Notes under the pieces: generated by a model
What the model saw: only the letters and a program-made list of their open reading frames with translations
Databases searched by the model: none
Told to the model about the DNA's origin: nothing
From: an uncultured Phascolarctobacterium sp.
GTDB taxonomy: Bacteria; Bacillota; Negativicutes; Acidaminococcales; Acidaminococcaceae
Length of the DNA: 64,000 nucleotides
Reading direction: 5' to 3'
Assembly (NCBI GenBank): GCA_900547415.1
Contig: URGS01000009.1
Span: 5,686-69,685, forward strand
Position numbers and translations under genes: made by a program
Part shown: positions 19,045 through 27,027 of the stretch, in pieces
How the letters are laid out: each line of letters starts with the position of its first letter
How positions within the stretch are numbered: the stretch's first letter is position 1

Positions 19045-19995
19045 ATGTTTATTTGCGATTGTCACTGTGATACCCTTACTGAGCTGTATAAGAAAAACGC
19101 TGATTTGTACAGCAATGAGCAGCACTTTGATATCAAACGCCTTATTGAATTAGGCGGCGGCCTGCAATTCATGGCTATGTTCGTTCCCACCCATGAATTC
19201 CGCTACTATGGCGGTCTGCGCTATACTCTCTGCCTGCTGGACAAATACCTGCAGGAAGTAAAAAAAGTTCAAGCTGAAGGTGTTGACCTGCTCCTTGTTA
19301 AATCTAAAGCAGATGCTGCGGACGTACTGAACCATAAAGCTGCAACTCTCTTGGCAATTGAAGAGGGCGGCGCTATTGACGGCAGTTTAGAAGCGCTGCG
19401 CTGCCTGTACGAGCTGGGCGTTCGTGCCATGACTCTCACCTGGAGTAATCGCAATGACATTGGTGATGGCGTTAACGAAGAAATCAGCGGCGGTGGTCTT
19501 ACCGTTTTCGGCCGTAAGGTTGTTGCTGAAATGAACAAGTTGGGTATGCTGGTAGACGTTTCCCACATTGCTCCTGCTGGCTTCTGGGATGTTATTGAAA
19601 CTAGCAGTAAGCCTATTATTGCTACCCATTCCAATGCAAAAGCTCTTTGCGGACATCCCCGCAATCTGGACGATAAACAAATTCTGGCTATTAACGAAAA
19701 CGATGGCCTTATCGGCATAACCTTTGCTGGTCAATTCCTTAACGAGGATTACCATGATGCCTGCATTGACAGTGTATACCGTCACATCGACTACATGCTG
19801 AACCTGATGGGTAACGACGACCATATCGGCTTTGGCAGTGACTTTGACGGCATCAGCCATCCTCCTTACAATATCTTTGGTGTACAAAGCTATGCTCCCC
19901 TTATCGAATACCTGTCTGAAAAAGGTATCAGTGACAGAACCATTGAAAAAATCACTCATAAAAACGTACTCAGCCTTTTAGGCAAGGTACTGTAA
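19045..19995 (+). CDS. membrane dipeptidase, peptidase family M19
   Basis: Zinc dipeptidase of the renal-dipeptidase family, 316 residues. The metal-binding set is visible: DCHCDTL (HxD), LAIEEGG (bridging Glu), VDVSHIA and IATHSNAKAL (His ligands), and GFGSDFDGI (Asp). No signal peptide or membrane segment is seen, so the enzyme should be cytoplasmic, cleaving dipeptides possibly including D-residues. RBS AAAGGAG. It is a single gene with its own promoter and a shared terminator against panD. Confidence 0.94.
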   Translation: MFICDCHCDTLTELYKKNADLYSNEQHFDIKRLIELGGGLQFMAMFVPTHEFRYYGGLRYTLCLLDKYLQEVKKVQAEGVDLLLVKSKADAADVLNHKAATLLAIEEGGAIDGSLEALRCLYELGVRAMTLTWSNRNDIGDGVNEEISGGGLTVFGRKVVAEMNKLGMLVDVSHIAPAGFWDVIETSSKPIIATHSNAKALCGHPRNLDDKQILAINENDGLIGITFAGQFLNEDYHDACIDSVYRHIDYMLNLMGNDDHIGFGSDFDGISHPPYNIFGVQSYAPLIEYLSEKGISDRTIEKITHKNVLSLLGKVL

Positions 19996-20007
19996 AAAGG
20001 CAACACA

Positions 20008-20037
20008 AAAGGCGCACCGCTTACGCGATGCGCCTTT
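20008..20037. terminator. bidirectional terminator between dipeptidase and panD
   Basis: Arms AAAGGCGCA/TGCGCCTTT with an inner CGC/GCG pairing. It lies 13 bases after the dipeptidase stop and 20 bases beyond the panD stop. Confidence 0.85.
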
Positions 20038-20057
20038 AAAGTTTCTCTTCAGCCTTC

Positions 20058-20441
20058 TCAGCCTACTTCGCTTTGCAGTTCAGTGCCACGAACATTAATG
20101 GGACGATTGTTCTTGTCTACCATTACAACCTTAGGCTCATAGGTTCTTGCTTCTTCCTCAGTCATCATTGCATAGGCAATAATAATAACAGTATCGCCAA
20201 CAACAACCTTGCGGGCTGCAGCGCCATTAAGGCAGATTACGCCGCTGCCGCGCTCGCCGGCAATTACATAGGTCTCCAGACGATTACCATTATTATTATC
20301 TACAATTTGTACACGTTCACCAGGAAGAATACCGGACAGCTCCAAAAGCTCACTGTCGATGGTGATGCTGCCCATATATTCCAGATTAGCCTCAGTTACA
20401 GTTGCACGATGAATTTTACCATGGTGTATATTATAAAGCAT
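20058..20441 (-). CDS. panD: aspartate 1-decarboxylase
   Basis: Makes beta-alanine for pantothenate. 127 residues as usual. The autocleavage site GS is in MGSITIDSELLELSG, where Ser becomes the pyruvoyl group; the LNGAAARKVVVGDTVIIIAY stretch is also typical. Its first base is shared with the panC stop codon, indicating coupled translation. Last gene of the pan operon. Confidence 0.98.
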   Translation of the reverse strand: MLYNIHHGKIHRATVTEANLEYMGSITIDSELLELSGILPGERVQIVDNNNGNRLETYVIAGERGSGVICLNGAAARKVVVGDTVIIIAYAMMTEEEARTYEPKVVMVDKNNRPINVRGTELQSEVG

Positions 20442-21298
20442 TATTCTTCTTCCTCCAAAACAACATTATCAATTAAACGAGTAGTGCCAAATTTTACTGC
20501 AACTGCCAGCAGATTACTGCCCTTTAAGGAATTTGCAATAGGCTTCAGCTCAGGCAGAGCGTAAATCTCTACATAATCAATATTACTCATAGGCTCAGCC
20601 TTGATTCCCTCAGTAACAGCAGCAATAATTTTTTCTGCATCACGCTCACCTGCTGTATACATTTCCTTAGCTGCCTTCAGGCTGCGGCTCAGAACTAAGG
20701 CTGCAATACGCTCGCTTTCATTCAAATAGGTATTGCGGGAGCTTTTTGCCAAACCGTCTTTTTCGCGGATAATGGGCATTACTCGCAGCTCCAGCGGGAA
20801 GAATAAGTCCTTTACCATACGCTTCAGCACTTCAACCTGCTGAGCATCTTTTTGACCAAAATATGCTCTGTCTGGCTGTGCCAGATTAAAAAGCTTAGTT
20901 ACAACAGTAGTAACACCACGGAAGTGAATAGGACGGGTTCGGCCGCAAAGAACTTTGGTAACATCACCAGTAACCTCTACCCAGGTATCATCTTCACTGG
21001 GATACATTTCCTTAGGAGAAGGAGCAAATACTACATTAGCACCCTTTTCCTCCGCCAGCTTGCAATCCGCCTCCAAGGTACGGGGATAAGCATCTAAATC
21101 CTCATTAGGACCAAATTGTGTAGGGTTAACAAATACACTTACTACTACAAAGTCATTTTCACGATTAGCAGCAGTAATTAGGGATGCATGGCCCTCATGG
21201 AGCGCTCCCATAGTAGGAACTAAACCTATAGTTAAATTCTGTGCTTTAGCCAGCGCAATCTCCTCACGCAGCTCAGCTACTGTATGAATTAATCTCAT
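20441..21298 (-). CDS. panC: pantothenate synthetase
   Basis: Joins pantoate and beta-alanine using ATP. 285 residues. Key motifs: VPTMGALHEGH (nucleotide-binding HIGH-like site), VFVNPTQFGPNEDL, FGQKDAQQV and SSRNTYL. It sits 24 bases after panB and overlaps panD by one base. Confidence 0.98.
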   Translation of the reverse strand: MRLIHTVAELREEIALAKAQNLTIGLVPTMGALHEGHASLITAANRENDFVVVSVFVNPTQFGPNEDLDAYPRTLEADCKLAEEKGANVVFAPSPKEMYPSEDDTWVEVTGDVTKVLCGRTRPIHFRGVTTVVTKLFNLAQPDRAYFGQKDAQQVEVLKRMVKDLFFPLELRVMPIIREKDGLAKSSRNTYLNESERIAALVLSRSLKAAKEMYTAGERDAEKIIAAVTEGIKAEPMSNIDYVEIYALPELKPIANSLKGSNLLAVAVKFGTTRLIDNVVLEEEE

Positions 21299-21322
21299 TT
21301 TTATTGCCTCACTTTTATCCTA

Positions 21323-22162
21323 TTAATACAGCTTTTCCAAAACGCTGTCGTCAATTTTAAAGGTATGCTCAACAGCAGGGAATTGACGGCTCTTAACCTC
21401 TGCAATATATTCCTTTACTGCTGCAACAGTAATATCATGAACATTAGCGTACTTTTTAACAAATTTAGGGCAGAAGCCAGTAGATACGCCTAAAAGGTCG
21501 TTGCACACCAAAACCTGTCCATCGCAGCCATTGCCGGCTCCAATGCCGATGGTAGCCATAGTAGTCAGCTCCTTGGTAACTCTTTCTGCCAAAGCTGCAG
21601 GAACGCATTCCAGCACGCAGGCAAAGGCACCAGCAGCCTCCAAGGCTTTAGCATCATCAATCATTTTTTGTGCAGCCTCAATATCCTTGCCCTGTACCTT
21701 AAATCCTCCCAACTGATTTACAGATTGAGGAGTAAGACCAATATGAGCACAAACAGGAATACCTGCCTTTACAAGCTTTTCTACAAGAGGAGCAACCTCT
21801 GCGCCACCCTCCAGCTTAACAGCAGTACAGCCAGTTTCCTTCAAAAATCGTGCTGCATTATACATTGCATCAACCATGCTGGCCTGATAGCTCATAAAGG
21901 GCATATCACCTACAACAAGAGCTGTGCTGTTGCCGCGCATAACAGCCTTAGTGTGATGAATCATTTCGTCCATTGTTACAGGAATGGTGGAATCATAGCC
22001 AAGCATAACATTGCCTACAGAATCTCCTACGAGAATCATTTCCACCCCTGCTTCATTGACATTACGGCTCATAGCTACGTCATAAGCAGTAATCATGGTA
22101 AAGGGTTCGCCCTTTTGCTTCATTTCCTTAATAGTTGCTACAGTAACCTTTTTAGCGGTCAT
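21323..22162 (-). CDS. panB: 3-methyl-2-oxobutanoate hydroxymethyltransferase
   Basis: First pantoate step: adds a hydroxymethyl group to ketoisovalerate. 279 residues. Visible motifs include MITAYDVAMSR, ILVGDSVGNVMLGYDST (metal site), KLEGG and GIGAGNGCDGQVLV. It overlaps the end of the DUF2520 gene by 11 bases. Confidence 0.98.
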   Translation of the reverse strand: MTAKKVTVATIKEMKQKGEPFTMITAYDVAMSRNVNEAGVEMILVGDSVGNVMLGYDSTIPVTMDEMIHHTKAVMRGNSTALVVGDMPFMSYQASMVDAMYNAARFLKETGCTAVKLEGGAEVAPLVEKLVKAGIPVCAHIGLTPQSVNQLGGFKVQGKDIEAAQKMIDDAKALEAAGAFACVLECVPAALAERVTKELTTMATIGIGAGNGCDGQVLVCNDLLGVSTGFCPKFVKKYANVHDITVAAVKEYIAEVKSRQFPAVEHTFKIDDSVLEKLY

Positions 22163-23015
22163 TTTTTACCTCCGATTGACCTAGCAGCTCTTCTAATTGC
22201 TGCTTAGTTTCCCAGTCAATAGTGCCATTAGTCAAGGCCAGATGGACTGCTGCCATTCCAAGAGAACAATAGACATTGGTCAGCTCCTTAGGTATTACCT
22301 CCAGATGCTTAGACACAGTTGCCCCATCGCCACGAGCAATGGGTCCCGTAAGTACAGCACCAGGATTTTTTGTTCCTAAAAGATTGGCTGCAGTACCTTT
22401 GAAAAGCGGCAGAAGTGCCTGCCAGGCAGCCTCATCACTGTCAGTCCAACGACTCATAAGCTTTTGGGCTAAAGCCTCTACAGTAACAGCATAATTGGAG
22501 CAGATGCAGGCTGCAGCGTGATAGGCCGCACGCTCAGCTGCAGGAACTCTAAAGCTCACGCCGCCGAATATCTGCACTAACTGCTCTGCTGCTGTCAGAG
22601 CAGCTGAATCGCCGTCAATAGCCATATATACACCCTTAAGGTCTGCTGCGCCGCCAGCAAAGCTTTGCAACGGATGAAGGCTACCCACAAACGCACCACA
22701 ATCCTTTAAGCATGCCAACGGCTCCAGACCAAGGGACCCACTGCAGTGTAAAAAGATTTTCTTTTGCAGCGAAATATTTTCCTTTGCAATAGCTTGAGTA
22801 ACTGTACCAATACTCCTATCTGGAACTGTTATTAAGATTACATCGTTAAGCTCAACTAATTTGTTATTATCACAGTAAGCAACAGCAAATTTTTCAGCCA
22901 GCTCCTTGCTATGCTCAGCAGAGGAACCTGTAATAGCGCCAAGCTGCCCTACAGCCTTTAAATATTCAGCTAAACAGCTGCCAACCTTGCCACCACCAAT
23001 AATACCAACCTTCAT
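22152..23015 (-). CDS. Rossmann-like/DUF2520 protein, candidate ketopantoate reductase (PanG-type)
   Basis: A 287-residue NAD(P)-binding protein, first gene of the pan operon. The N-terminal Rossmann loop is VGIIGGGKVGSCLAEYL; the next strands end in ILITVPDRSIG and FLHCSGSLG. SLHPLQSFAGG and the helical C-terminal domain (AAYHAAACICSNYAVTV, GPIARGD) match the DUF2520 family. No panE or ilvC is near, and this gene overlaps panB. A PanG family of ketopantoate reductases distinct from PanE is known from Francisella and some Firmicutes; assignment to it rests on context and fold. The ATG at 23015 follows GAAGGGAG; upstream in-frame codons run into the leader RNA. Confidence 0.8.
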   Translation of the reverse strand: MKVGIIGGGKVGSCLAEYLKAVGQLGAITGSSAEHSKELAEKFAVAYCDNNKLVELNDVILITVPDRSIGTVTQAIAKENISLQKKIFLHCSGSLGLEPLACLKDCGAFVGSLHPLQSFAGGAADLKGVYMAIDGDSAALTAAEQLVQIFGGVSFRVPAAERAAYHAAACICSNYAVTVEALAQKLMSRWTDSDEAAWQALLPLFKGTAANLLGTKNPGAVLTGPIARGDGATVSKHLEVIPKELTNVYCSLGMAAVHLALTNGTIDWETKQQLEELLGQSEVKNDR

Positions 23016-23102
23016 GTCAGATTTTTCTCCCTTCTGACCTGTGGAGACGATACCTATGAAATTAGGACAGGAGGCTTTTATCTCAGAATCATTTCTGCAA
23101 AT

Positions 23103-23304
23103 AAAAAAGCGCACTCCAAGACGGAATGCGCATAGTTATCCTGTGTTTTGCGTCTTCGTCCCGGTCTAATAGATCCAAGCGATTATTGACTTGATTGTTA
23201 ATTTTAGAAAATCAGCCGTTTTCGATACAACTCGCTCTAAAAACGATGCTGCTCGTAAGTAGATTTTCCGCTAACATAATAGCATATCAATCCCCTTTTG
23301 ACAA
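23103..23304 (-). ncRNA. structured leader RNA of the pan operon ending in an attenuator-like terminator
   Basis: On the minus strand a promoter TTGTCA (23299-23304), 17-base spacer and TATTAT (23276-23281) predict a start near 23269. The RNA then folds: GGAAAATC against GATTTTCT, enclosing AGC..CGTTTT against AAAACG-GCT. About 165 bases after the start a terminator (GCGCACTCC 23109-23117 / GGAATGCGC 23123-23131, T6 tail at 23103-23108) precedes the operon by ~90 bases. AAGACG upstream can pair with CGTCTT in the terminator, so a switch is possible. The pan motif RNA of pan genes is a candidate identity; an independent small RNA is the alternative. Confidence 0.55.
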
Positions 23305-23368
23305 GTAAATTTACTCTTCTCCTTCAGTTTCTTTTTTGTATAAATGGTTAACCTTTATTTTTACAAGG

Positions 23369-23412
23369 TTGACATCACTTAGTTAACGCAGTATACTATC
23401 ATTGTTAACTAA
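23369..23412 (+). promoter_or_regulatory. bioY promoter with BirA operator
   Basis: TTGACA (23369-23374), 17-base spacer, TATACT (23392-23397). Over the -10 region lies TTAGTTAAC (23379-23387), 16 bases, GTTAACTAA (23404-23412): a perfect inverted repeat with the spacing and GTTAAC core of Firmicute BirA operators. Biotin-loaded BirA should repress the operon. Confidence 0.93.
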
Positions 23413-23432
23413 TATTTGAGGAGTGGTTTACC

Positions 23433-23993
23433 ATGTTAGATACTACTGTTTCCCGTTCACAGCAAAAAACTCGCAATCTAGTCTTTATGGCCTTTTTCAC
23501 CGCCCTAATTGCTATTGGCGCCTTCATCAAGGTTCCTATTCCTGTTTTGCCCTTTACTCTGCAGCTCTTGTTCACTACTATGGCTGGTCTGCTGCTGGGA
23601 CCTGCTCTTGGCAGCGCCGCAGTCTGGACCTATATTGCCCTTGGTCTTATTGGTCTGCCCATCTTTACTATGGGCGGAGGCCCTGGTTACATCTTTCAGC
23701 CTACCTTTGGCTATCTCATAGGCTTTGCTTTAGGAGCACGCATTACTGGTATCCTTTCTAAGGGCGAACCAACTATGAAAAAGCTTCTTGCAGCCAACTT
23801 TGCAGGTCTCATGGTCGTATATCTCTGCGGTATGGTTTACTACTATATTATAGGTAATTTTGTTATTAATCAGCCAATTGCACTGTGGCCTCTTTTTCTA
23901 TACTGCTTTATTTTAGCAGTTCCTGGTGACATTGCTCTCTGCATTGGTGCTGCATTTTTAGGCAAAAAGCTTATTCCTTTATTAAGAAAATAA
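23433..23993 (+). CDS. bioY: biotin ECF transporter substrate-binding component BioY
   Basis: S component for biotin uptake, 186 residues, six hydrophobic segments. Family features: FFTALIAIGAFIKVPIPVLP near the start, LLGPALGSAAVWTYIALGLIGLP and FTMGGGPGYIFQPTFGYLIGF. It uses the operon's BirA-controlled promoter; RBS GAGGAG. The energising EcfA/EcfT components are not in this window. Confidence 0.96.
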   Translation: MLDTTVSRSQQKTRNLVFMAFFTALIAIGAFIKVPIPVLPFTLQLLFTTMAGLLLGPALGSAAVWTYIALGLIGLPIFTMGGGPGYIFQPTFGYLIGFALGARITGILSKGEPTMKKLLAANFAGLMVVYLCGMVYYYIIGNFVINQPIALWPLFLYCFILAVPGDIALCIGAAFLGKKLIPLLRK

Positions 23994-24010
23994 AATAGAA
24001 GGTGATTAAT

Positions 24011-24691
24011 ATGAGTCAAGGAATTTTTATTACTGCCACAGGTACTGATATTGGAAAAACCTATGTAACAGGTCTTATCGTAAAATGTCTCCGTAAAGCT
24101 GGTCTGAACGCTGGTTACTACAAAGCAGCACTCAGCGGTGCTGAAATCAGAAACGGTGAAATGATTCCAGGTGATGCAGAATTCGTTGCTAAAACAGCAG
24201 GAATTCCTGCAAAGCCAGCAGACCTTGTTTCCTACATTTACAAAGAAGCTGTTTCTCCCCATTTAGCAGCTCTCCGCGAAGGCAGTCCTGTAGAAATGGA
24301 TAAAATAAGGGCTGATTACCAGGCTTCCTTAGAAAAATACGACTACGTAACTATGGAAGGCAGCGGTGGCATTATTTGCCCCATTCGTTGGGACGAAAAG
24401 CATCTACTGCTGGAGGATATTATTAAGGAGCTAGGTTTGGGAACATTCGTTATTTCTACCGCCGCTCTTGGCTCCATCAACGCCTGCGTCCTAACGACCT
24501 ATTATCTGCAGCAGCATAATATTCCTGTCCGCGGTATCATACTCAATAACTACGATGCAGATGATTTTATGCAGCAGGATAATAAAAAAATGATAGAGGA
24601 GCTTAGCGATGTGCCTGTTATAGCCTGCGTAACTCCCAACAGCACTGAGCTTGATATTGACCCTGAATTTTTAGCATCTTTATATAAATAA
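24011..24691 (+). CDS. bioD: dethiobiotin synthetase
   Basis: ATP-dependent ring closure giving dethiobiotin. 226 residues. P-loop ITATGTDIGKTYVTG at the N-terminus, then YYKAALSG (substrate Lys) and MEGSGGIICPI. The ATG at 24011 is preferred; the in-frame GTG at 24002 is part of the AGAAGGTG ribosome-binding site. It follows bioY by 17 bases. Confidence 0.96.
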   Translation: MSQGIFITATGTDIGKTYVTGLIVKCLRKAGLNAGYYKAALSGAEIRNGEMIPGDAEFVAKTAGIPAKPADLVSYIYKEAVSPHLAALREGSPVEMDKIRADYQASLEKYDYVTMEGSGGIICPIRWDEKHLLLEDIIKELGLGTFVISTAALGSINACVLTTYYLQQHNIPVRGIILNNYDADDFMQQDNKKMIEELSDVPVIACVTPNSTELDIDPEFLASLYK

Positions 24692-24717
24692 GTTACTCCC
24701 TGAAAGGAATGAATAAG

Positions 24718-26070
24718 ATGAACAATATGGAAGATTTAGCCAAACGCGACCTAGCACACATTTGGCATCCCTGCTCCCAAATGAAGGATTATGAAACACT
24801 GCGTCCCATCGTGGTTGACCACGCCAAAGGCTCCTATCTCTACGCAGCTGATGGAAAGGAATATCTTGACATTATCAGCAGCTGGTGGTGCAACCTTTTA
24901 GGTCACTGCAACCCCAAAATCAACGCCGCTGTTAAAGAACAGCTGGATAAATTAGAGCATGTTATTTTTGTCAACTTTACCCACGAGCCTGCTATTAAGC
25001 TGGCCGAGGAACTAACAAAGGTTGTTCCCAAGGGACTGAACAAGTTTAATTTTGCTGATAACGGCTCTTCCTCTGTGGAATGTGCACTGAAAATTGCCTT
25101 TCAGTACATGCTCCAGACAGGACATCCGGAAAAGCAGCGCTTTATGTGTCTCAGCGAAGGCTATCATGGTGAAACCATCGGCGCCCTATCCGTTGGCAGT
25201 ATGGATTTATTCGCCCAAATGTACAAGCCCATGATGATGAACAATATTCATGTTGAAGCTCCGGACTGTTATCGCTGTCCCTTCAAAAAGAATCGCGAAA
25301 CCTGCCAATGTGAATGCTTTAAGCACGCCGAAGAAGCCTTTGCCAAGCACGCTCACGAAACTGCTGCCATCATTGTAGAGCCTATTGTTCAAGGCTGCGC
25401 TGGCATGCGTATTTATCCGCCCCTGTACCTGCAAAAGCTGCGCAATCTGTGTGATGAGTACGGCGTACTTTTGATTGCCGACGAAATCGCTACTGGCTTT
25501 GGCCGCACAGGTAAAATGTTCGCCTGCGACCACGCTGGTATTACTCCTGATATTATGTGCATCAGTAAGGCGCTTACTGGTGGTTATATGCCTATGGCTA
25601 TTGTCTGCACTACTGATAAAATTTACGATGCCTTTTATGATGACTACAACAAGGGCAAGGCCTTTATGCACAGTCACACCTACAGTGGTAATCCCTTGGC
25701 CTGCAGCTGCGGTCTAGCGGTACTCAAGATTATGAAAGAGGAAAAAATCCTCGATAAAGCAGCTGTTAAAGCCAAATACTTTAACGAAGAATTGGTTAAA
25801 GCCTTCGGCGACCACAAAAACATTGGCGAAATCCGTCATATTGGCCTCATAAACGCGATGGAGCTGGTCACAGACAAGGAAGCTAAAACAGGCTTTGACA
25901 GCAAGCTCCGAATAGGCTACGAAATCTATAAAAAAGCTCTTACCCATTGCCTGCTGCTCCGCCCCTTAGGCAATGTCATTTACTTTAATCCGCCATTGAA
26001 TATTGAAGACGCTGATTTAGACAAGGCTGTAGCTTTGGCTAAACAATCCATTGATGAGGTTTTAAAATAA
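24718..26070 (+). CDS. bioA: adenosylmethionine-8-amino-7-oxononanoate aminotransferase
   Basis: PLP aminotransferase making DAPA, the step before BioD. 450 residues. Motifs: HIWHPCSQMKDYE near the start, ISSWWCNLLGH, NGSSSVECALK, YHGETIGALSVG, ADEIATGFGRTG and the PLP lysine in SKALTGGYMPM. The ATG at 24718 is chosen since GAAAGG lies 9 bases upstream, directly before the alternative ATG at 24709. bioF, bioB and bioC are absent here, so the rest of the pathway is elsewhere or the cell depends on uptake of intermediates. Confidence 0.96.
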   Translation: MNNMEDLAKRDLAHIWHPCSQMKDYETLRPIVVDHAKGSYLYAADGKEYLDIISSWWCNLLGHCNPKINAAVKEQLDKLEHVIFVNFTHEPAIKLAEELTKVVPKGLNKFNFADNGSSSVECALKIAFQYMLQTGHPEKQRFMCLSEGYHGETIGALSVGSMDLFAQMYKPMMMNNIHVEAPDCYRCPFKKNRETCQCECFKHAEEAFAKHAHETAAIIVEPIVQGCAGMRIYPPLYLQKLRNLCDEYGVLLIADEIATGFGRTGKMFACDHAGITPDIMCISKALTGGYMPMAIVCTTDKIYDAFYDDYNKGKAFMHSHTYSGNPLACSCGLAVLKIMKEEKILDKAAVKAKYFNEELVKAFGDHKNIGEIRHIGLINAMELVTDKEAKTGFDSKLRIGYEIYKKALTHCLLLRPLGNVIYFNPPLNIEDADLDKAVALAKQSIDEVLK

Positions 26071-26097
26071 AATATCTGTTATAAAAATTTCCCTACC

Positions 26098-26133
26098 AAG
26101 GACTGCTGCAGTAAAAACAGCAGTCCTTTTTAT
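26098..26133 (+). terminator. terminator of the bioYDA operon
   Basis: Eleven-base arms AAGGACTGCTG/CAGCAGTCCTT and a T5 tail, 28 bases after bioA. Confidence 0.92.
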
Positions 26134-26184
26134 TATGCTGAGATACTTTTTTAACAAGAAAAATCCTGCTTTTTTTGCCTTCCC

Positions 26185-26291
26185 CACCCAAAAACTGCCA
26201 TTAGGGTGGGAAATTGCCTAAAAAATTCTGAAAATCGCTACCCCAAAATAACCCTTAGAGTGGGTACAAAATATCCCCTATGATACATAAT
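26185..26291 (+). promoter_or_regulatory. two copies of a candidate LuxR operator and promoter of the regulator gene
   Basis: Two 26-base sites of the pattern (C/T)ACCC..AAAA..N..TTAG(G/A)GTGGG lie at 26185-26210 and 26239-26264, 54 bases apart. The first is framed by the perfect arms CCCACCC/GGGTGGG. CATAAT (26286-26291) or TATGAT (26279-26284) may be the -10 box, which places the second site near -40 to -45. A third copy lies downstream of the gene (26835-26860). Confidence 0.55.
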
Positions 26292-26301
26292 GAAACTGTA
26301 A

Positions 26302-26787
26302 ATGAGGAGGAACGCAGCGCTGCTCAGCAATCCTACCAAAAGGCAGAACAAACAGACTATTCATCAGCAGCAAATGCAGCTACAGTCAAGCTATGACCAG
26401 CTGCAAGCACAAATGCAGGCTCAGCTATCTGAACTAGAGGAGAAGCTGAAAAATATTAACGAGCAAAAAGAAGCTGCTCTTAGCCATTACAACGAAGCTA
26501 AATCAGCCTTGGAAAACATTTCTGATGAAAAACTACTAGCCTCTAATCGGGATGGCTTTCAGTTTTATTTGGACAATCTTCATCTGCTGACTAAAAAAGA
26601 AAAAGATATACTTTGGCTTTATCCTAGCGATATGAGCTTTAAGGAAATGGCTCAGCAGCTTGGCATTACTGAAAATACACTTAAATACCATAACAAAAAC
26701 ATTTATAGTAAGCTAGGTCTCAAATCTCGTAAGGAAGCTGTACAGTTTATCCGCTTAGAGAAAAAATACCATAATCCTGAAACCTAG
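26302..26787 (+). CDS. LuxR-type HTH regulator with N-terminal coiled coil
   Basis: A 161-residue regulator. Residues 12-75 are charged and Gln-rich with heptad-like spacing (coiled coil); residues 95-155 form a GerE/LuxR helix-turn-helix (LTKKEKDILWLYPSDMSFKEMA, then TENTLKYHNKNIYSKLGLKSR). No receiver, PAS or membrane domain precedes it, so it may be the remnant of a longer sensor-regulator or a compact one. The start is uncertain: AGGAGG falls just inside the frame after the ATG at 26302, 9 bases before a CTG (26320). The message may be nearly leaderless from ATG, or begin at CTG. Repeated operator-like sites flank it, suggesting autoregulation. Confidence 0.75.
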   Translation: MRRNAALLSNPTKRQNKQTIHQQQMQLQSSYDQLQAQMQAQLSELEEKLKNINEQKEAALSHYNEAKSALENISDEKLLASNRDGFQFYLDNLHLLTKKEKDILWLYPSDMSFKEMAQQLGITENTLKYHNKNIYSKLGLKSRKEAVQFIRLEKKYHNPET

Positions 26788-26800
26788 ACAATATTGAATT

Positions 26801-26814
26801 ATTTCCTGGGAAAT
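26801..26814. promoter_or_regulatory. candidate Noc-binding site (NBS-like palindrome)
   Basis: ATTTCCTGGGAAAT differs by a single base from the Bacillus Noc site ATTTCCCGGGAAAT. It lies 13 bases after the LuxR-type gene. The window encodes a Noc-like protein. A single match can be chance. Confidence 0.3.
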
Positions 26815-26834
26815 GATTATTTGTCACTATTTCC

Positions 26835-26886
26835 CACCCAAAATGATCATATGTGTGGGGTAATCTGCTCCAGTATAGGCTATAAT
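26835..26886 (+). promoter_or_regulatory. third LuxR-type operator copy and activator-style promoter
   Basis: The 26-base site at 26835-26860 has arms CCCAC/GTGGG in the same spacing as the two sites upstream of the regulator gene. TATAAT follows at 26881-26886, and no recognisable -35 box stands 17 bases before it. The site centre would be near -45, a normal place for a LuxR-type activator. Confidence 0.5.
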
Positions 26887-26892
26887 GTATAC

Positions 26893-27010
26893 AACAAAAC
26901 CACAATCTCATCTCTTTCACAACTGAAGCTGTACAAGGCACAGCTTCAACAAACCAACCTTTTCTTCAAGAGCCGGCTTGTACCGTTAATGGTCAGGCCG
27001 GTTTCTTGCT
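26893..27010 (+). ncRNA. candidate small RNA downstream of the LuxR-type gene
   Basis: The predicted transcript from TATAAT (26881-26886) holds no credible reading frame. It has a perfect 8-base stem GAAGCTGT/ACAGCTTC (26925-26932/26940-26947), a pyrimidine-rich single-stranded stretch (CCTTTTCTTC, 26958-26967) and a terminator-like hairpin (CCGGC 26973-26977 / GCCGG 26997-27001 with inner ACC/GGT and a T-rich tail). It could equally be a read-through terminator of the regulator gene. The rest of the 319-base gap holds only the rhodanese terminator. Confidence 0.4.
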
Positions 27011-27027
27011 TTGAAAATTTTACAAAT

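Noticed and set aside
23341..23352. GGTTAACC at 23346 as a second BirA operator
   Set aside because: It lacks the 15-16 base spacing between half sites seen at 23379-23412.
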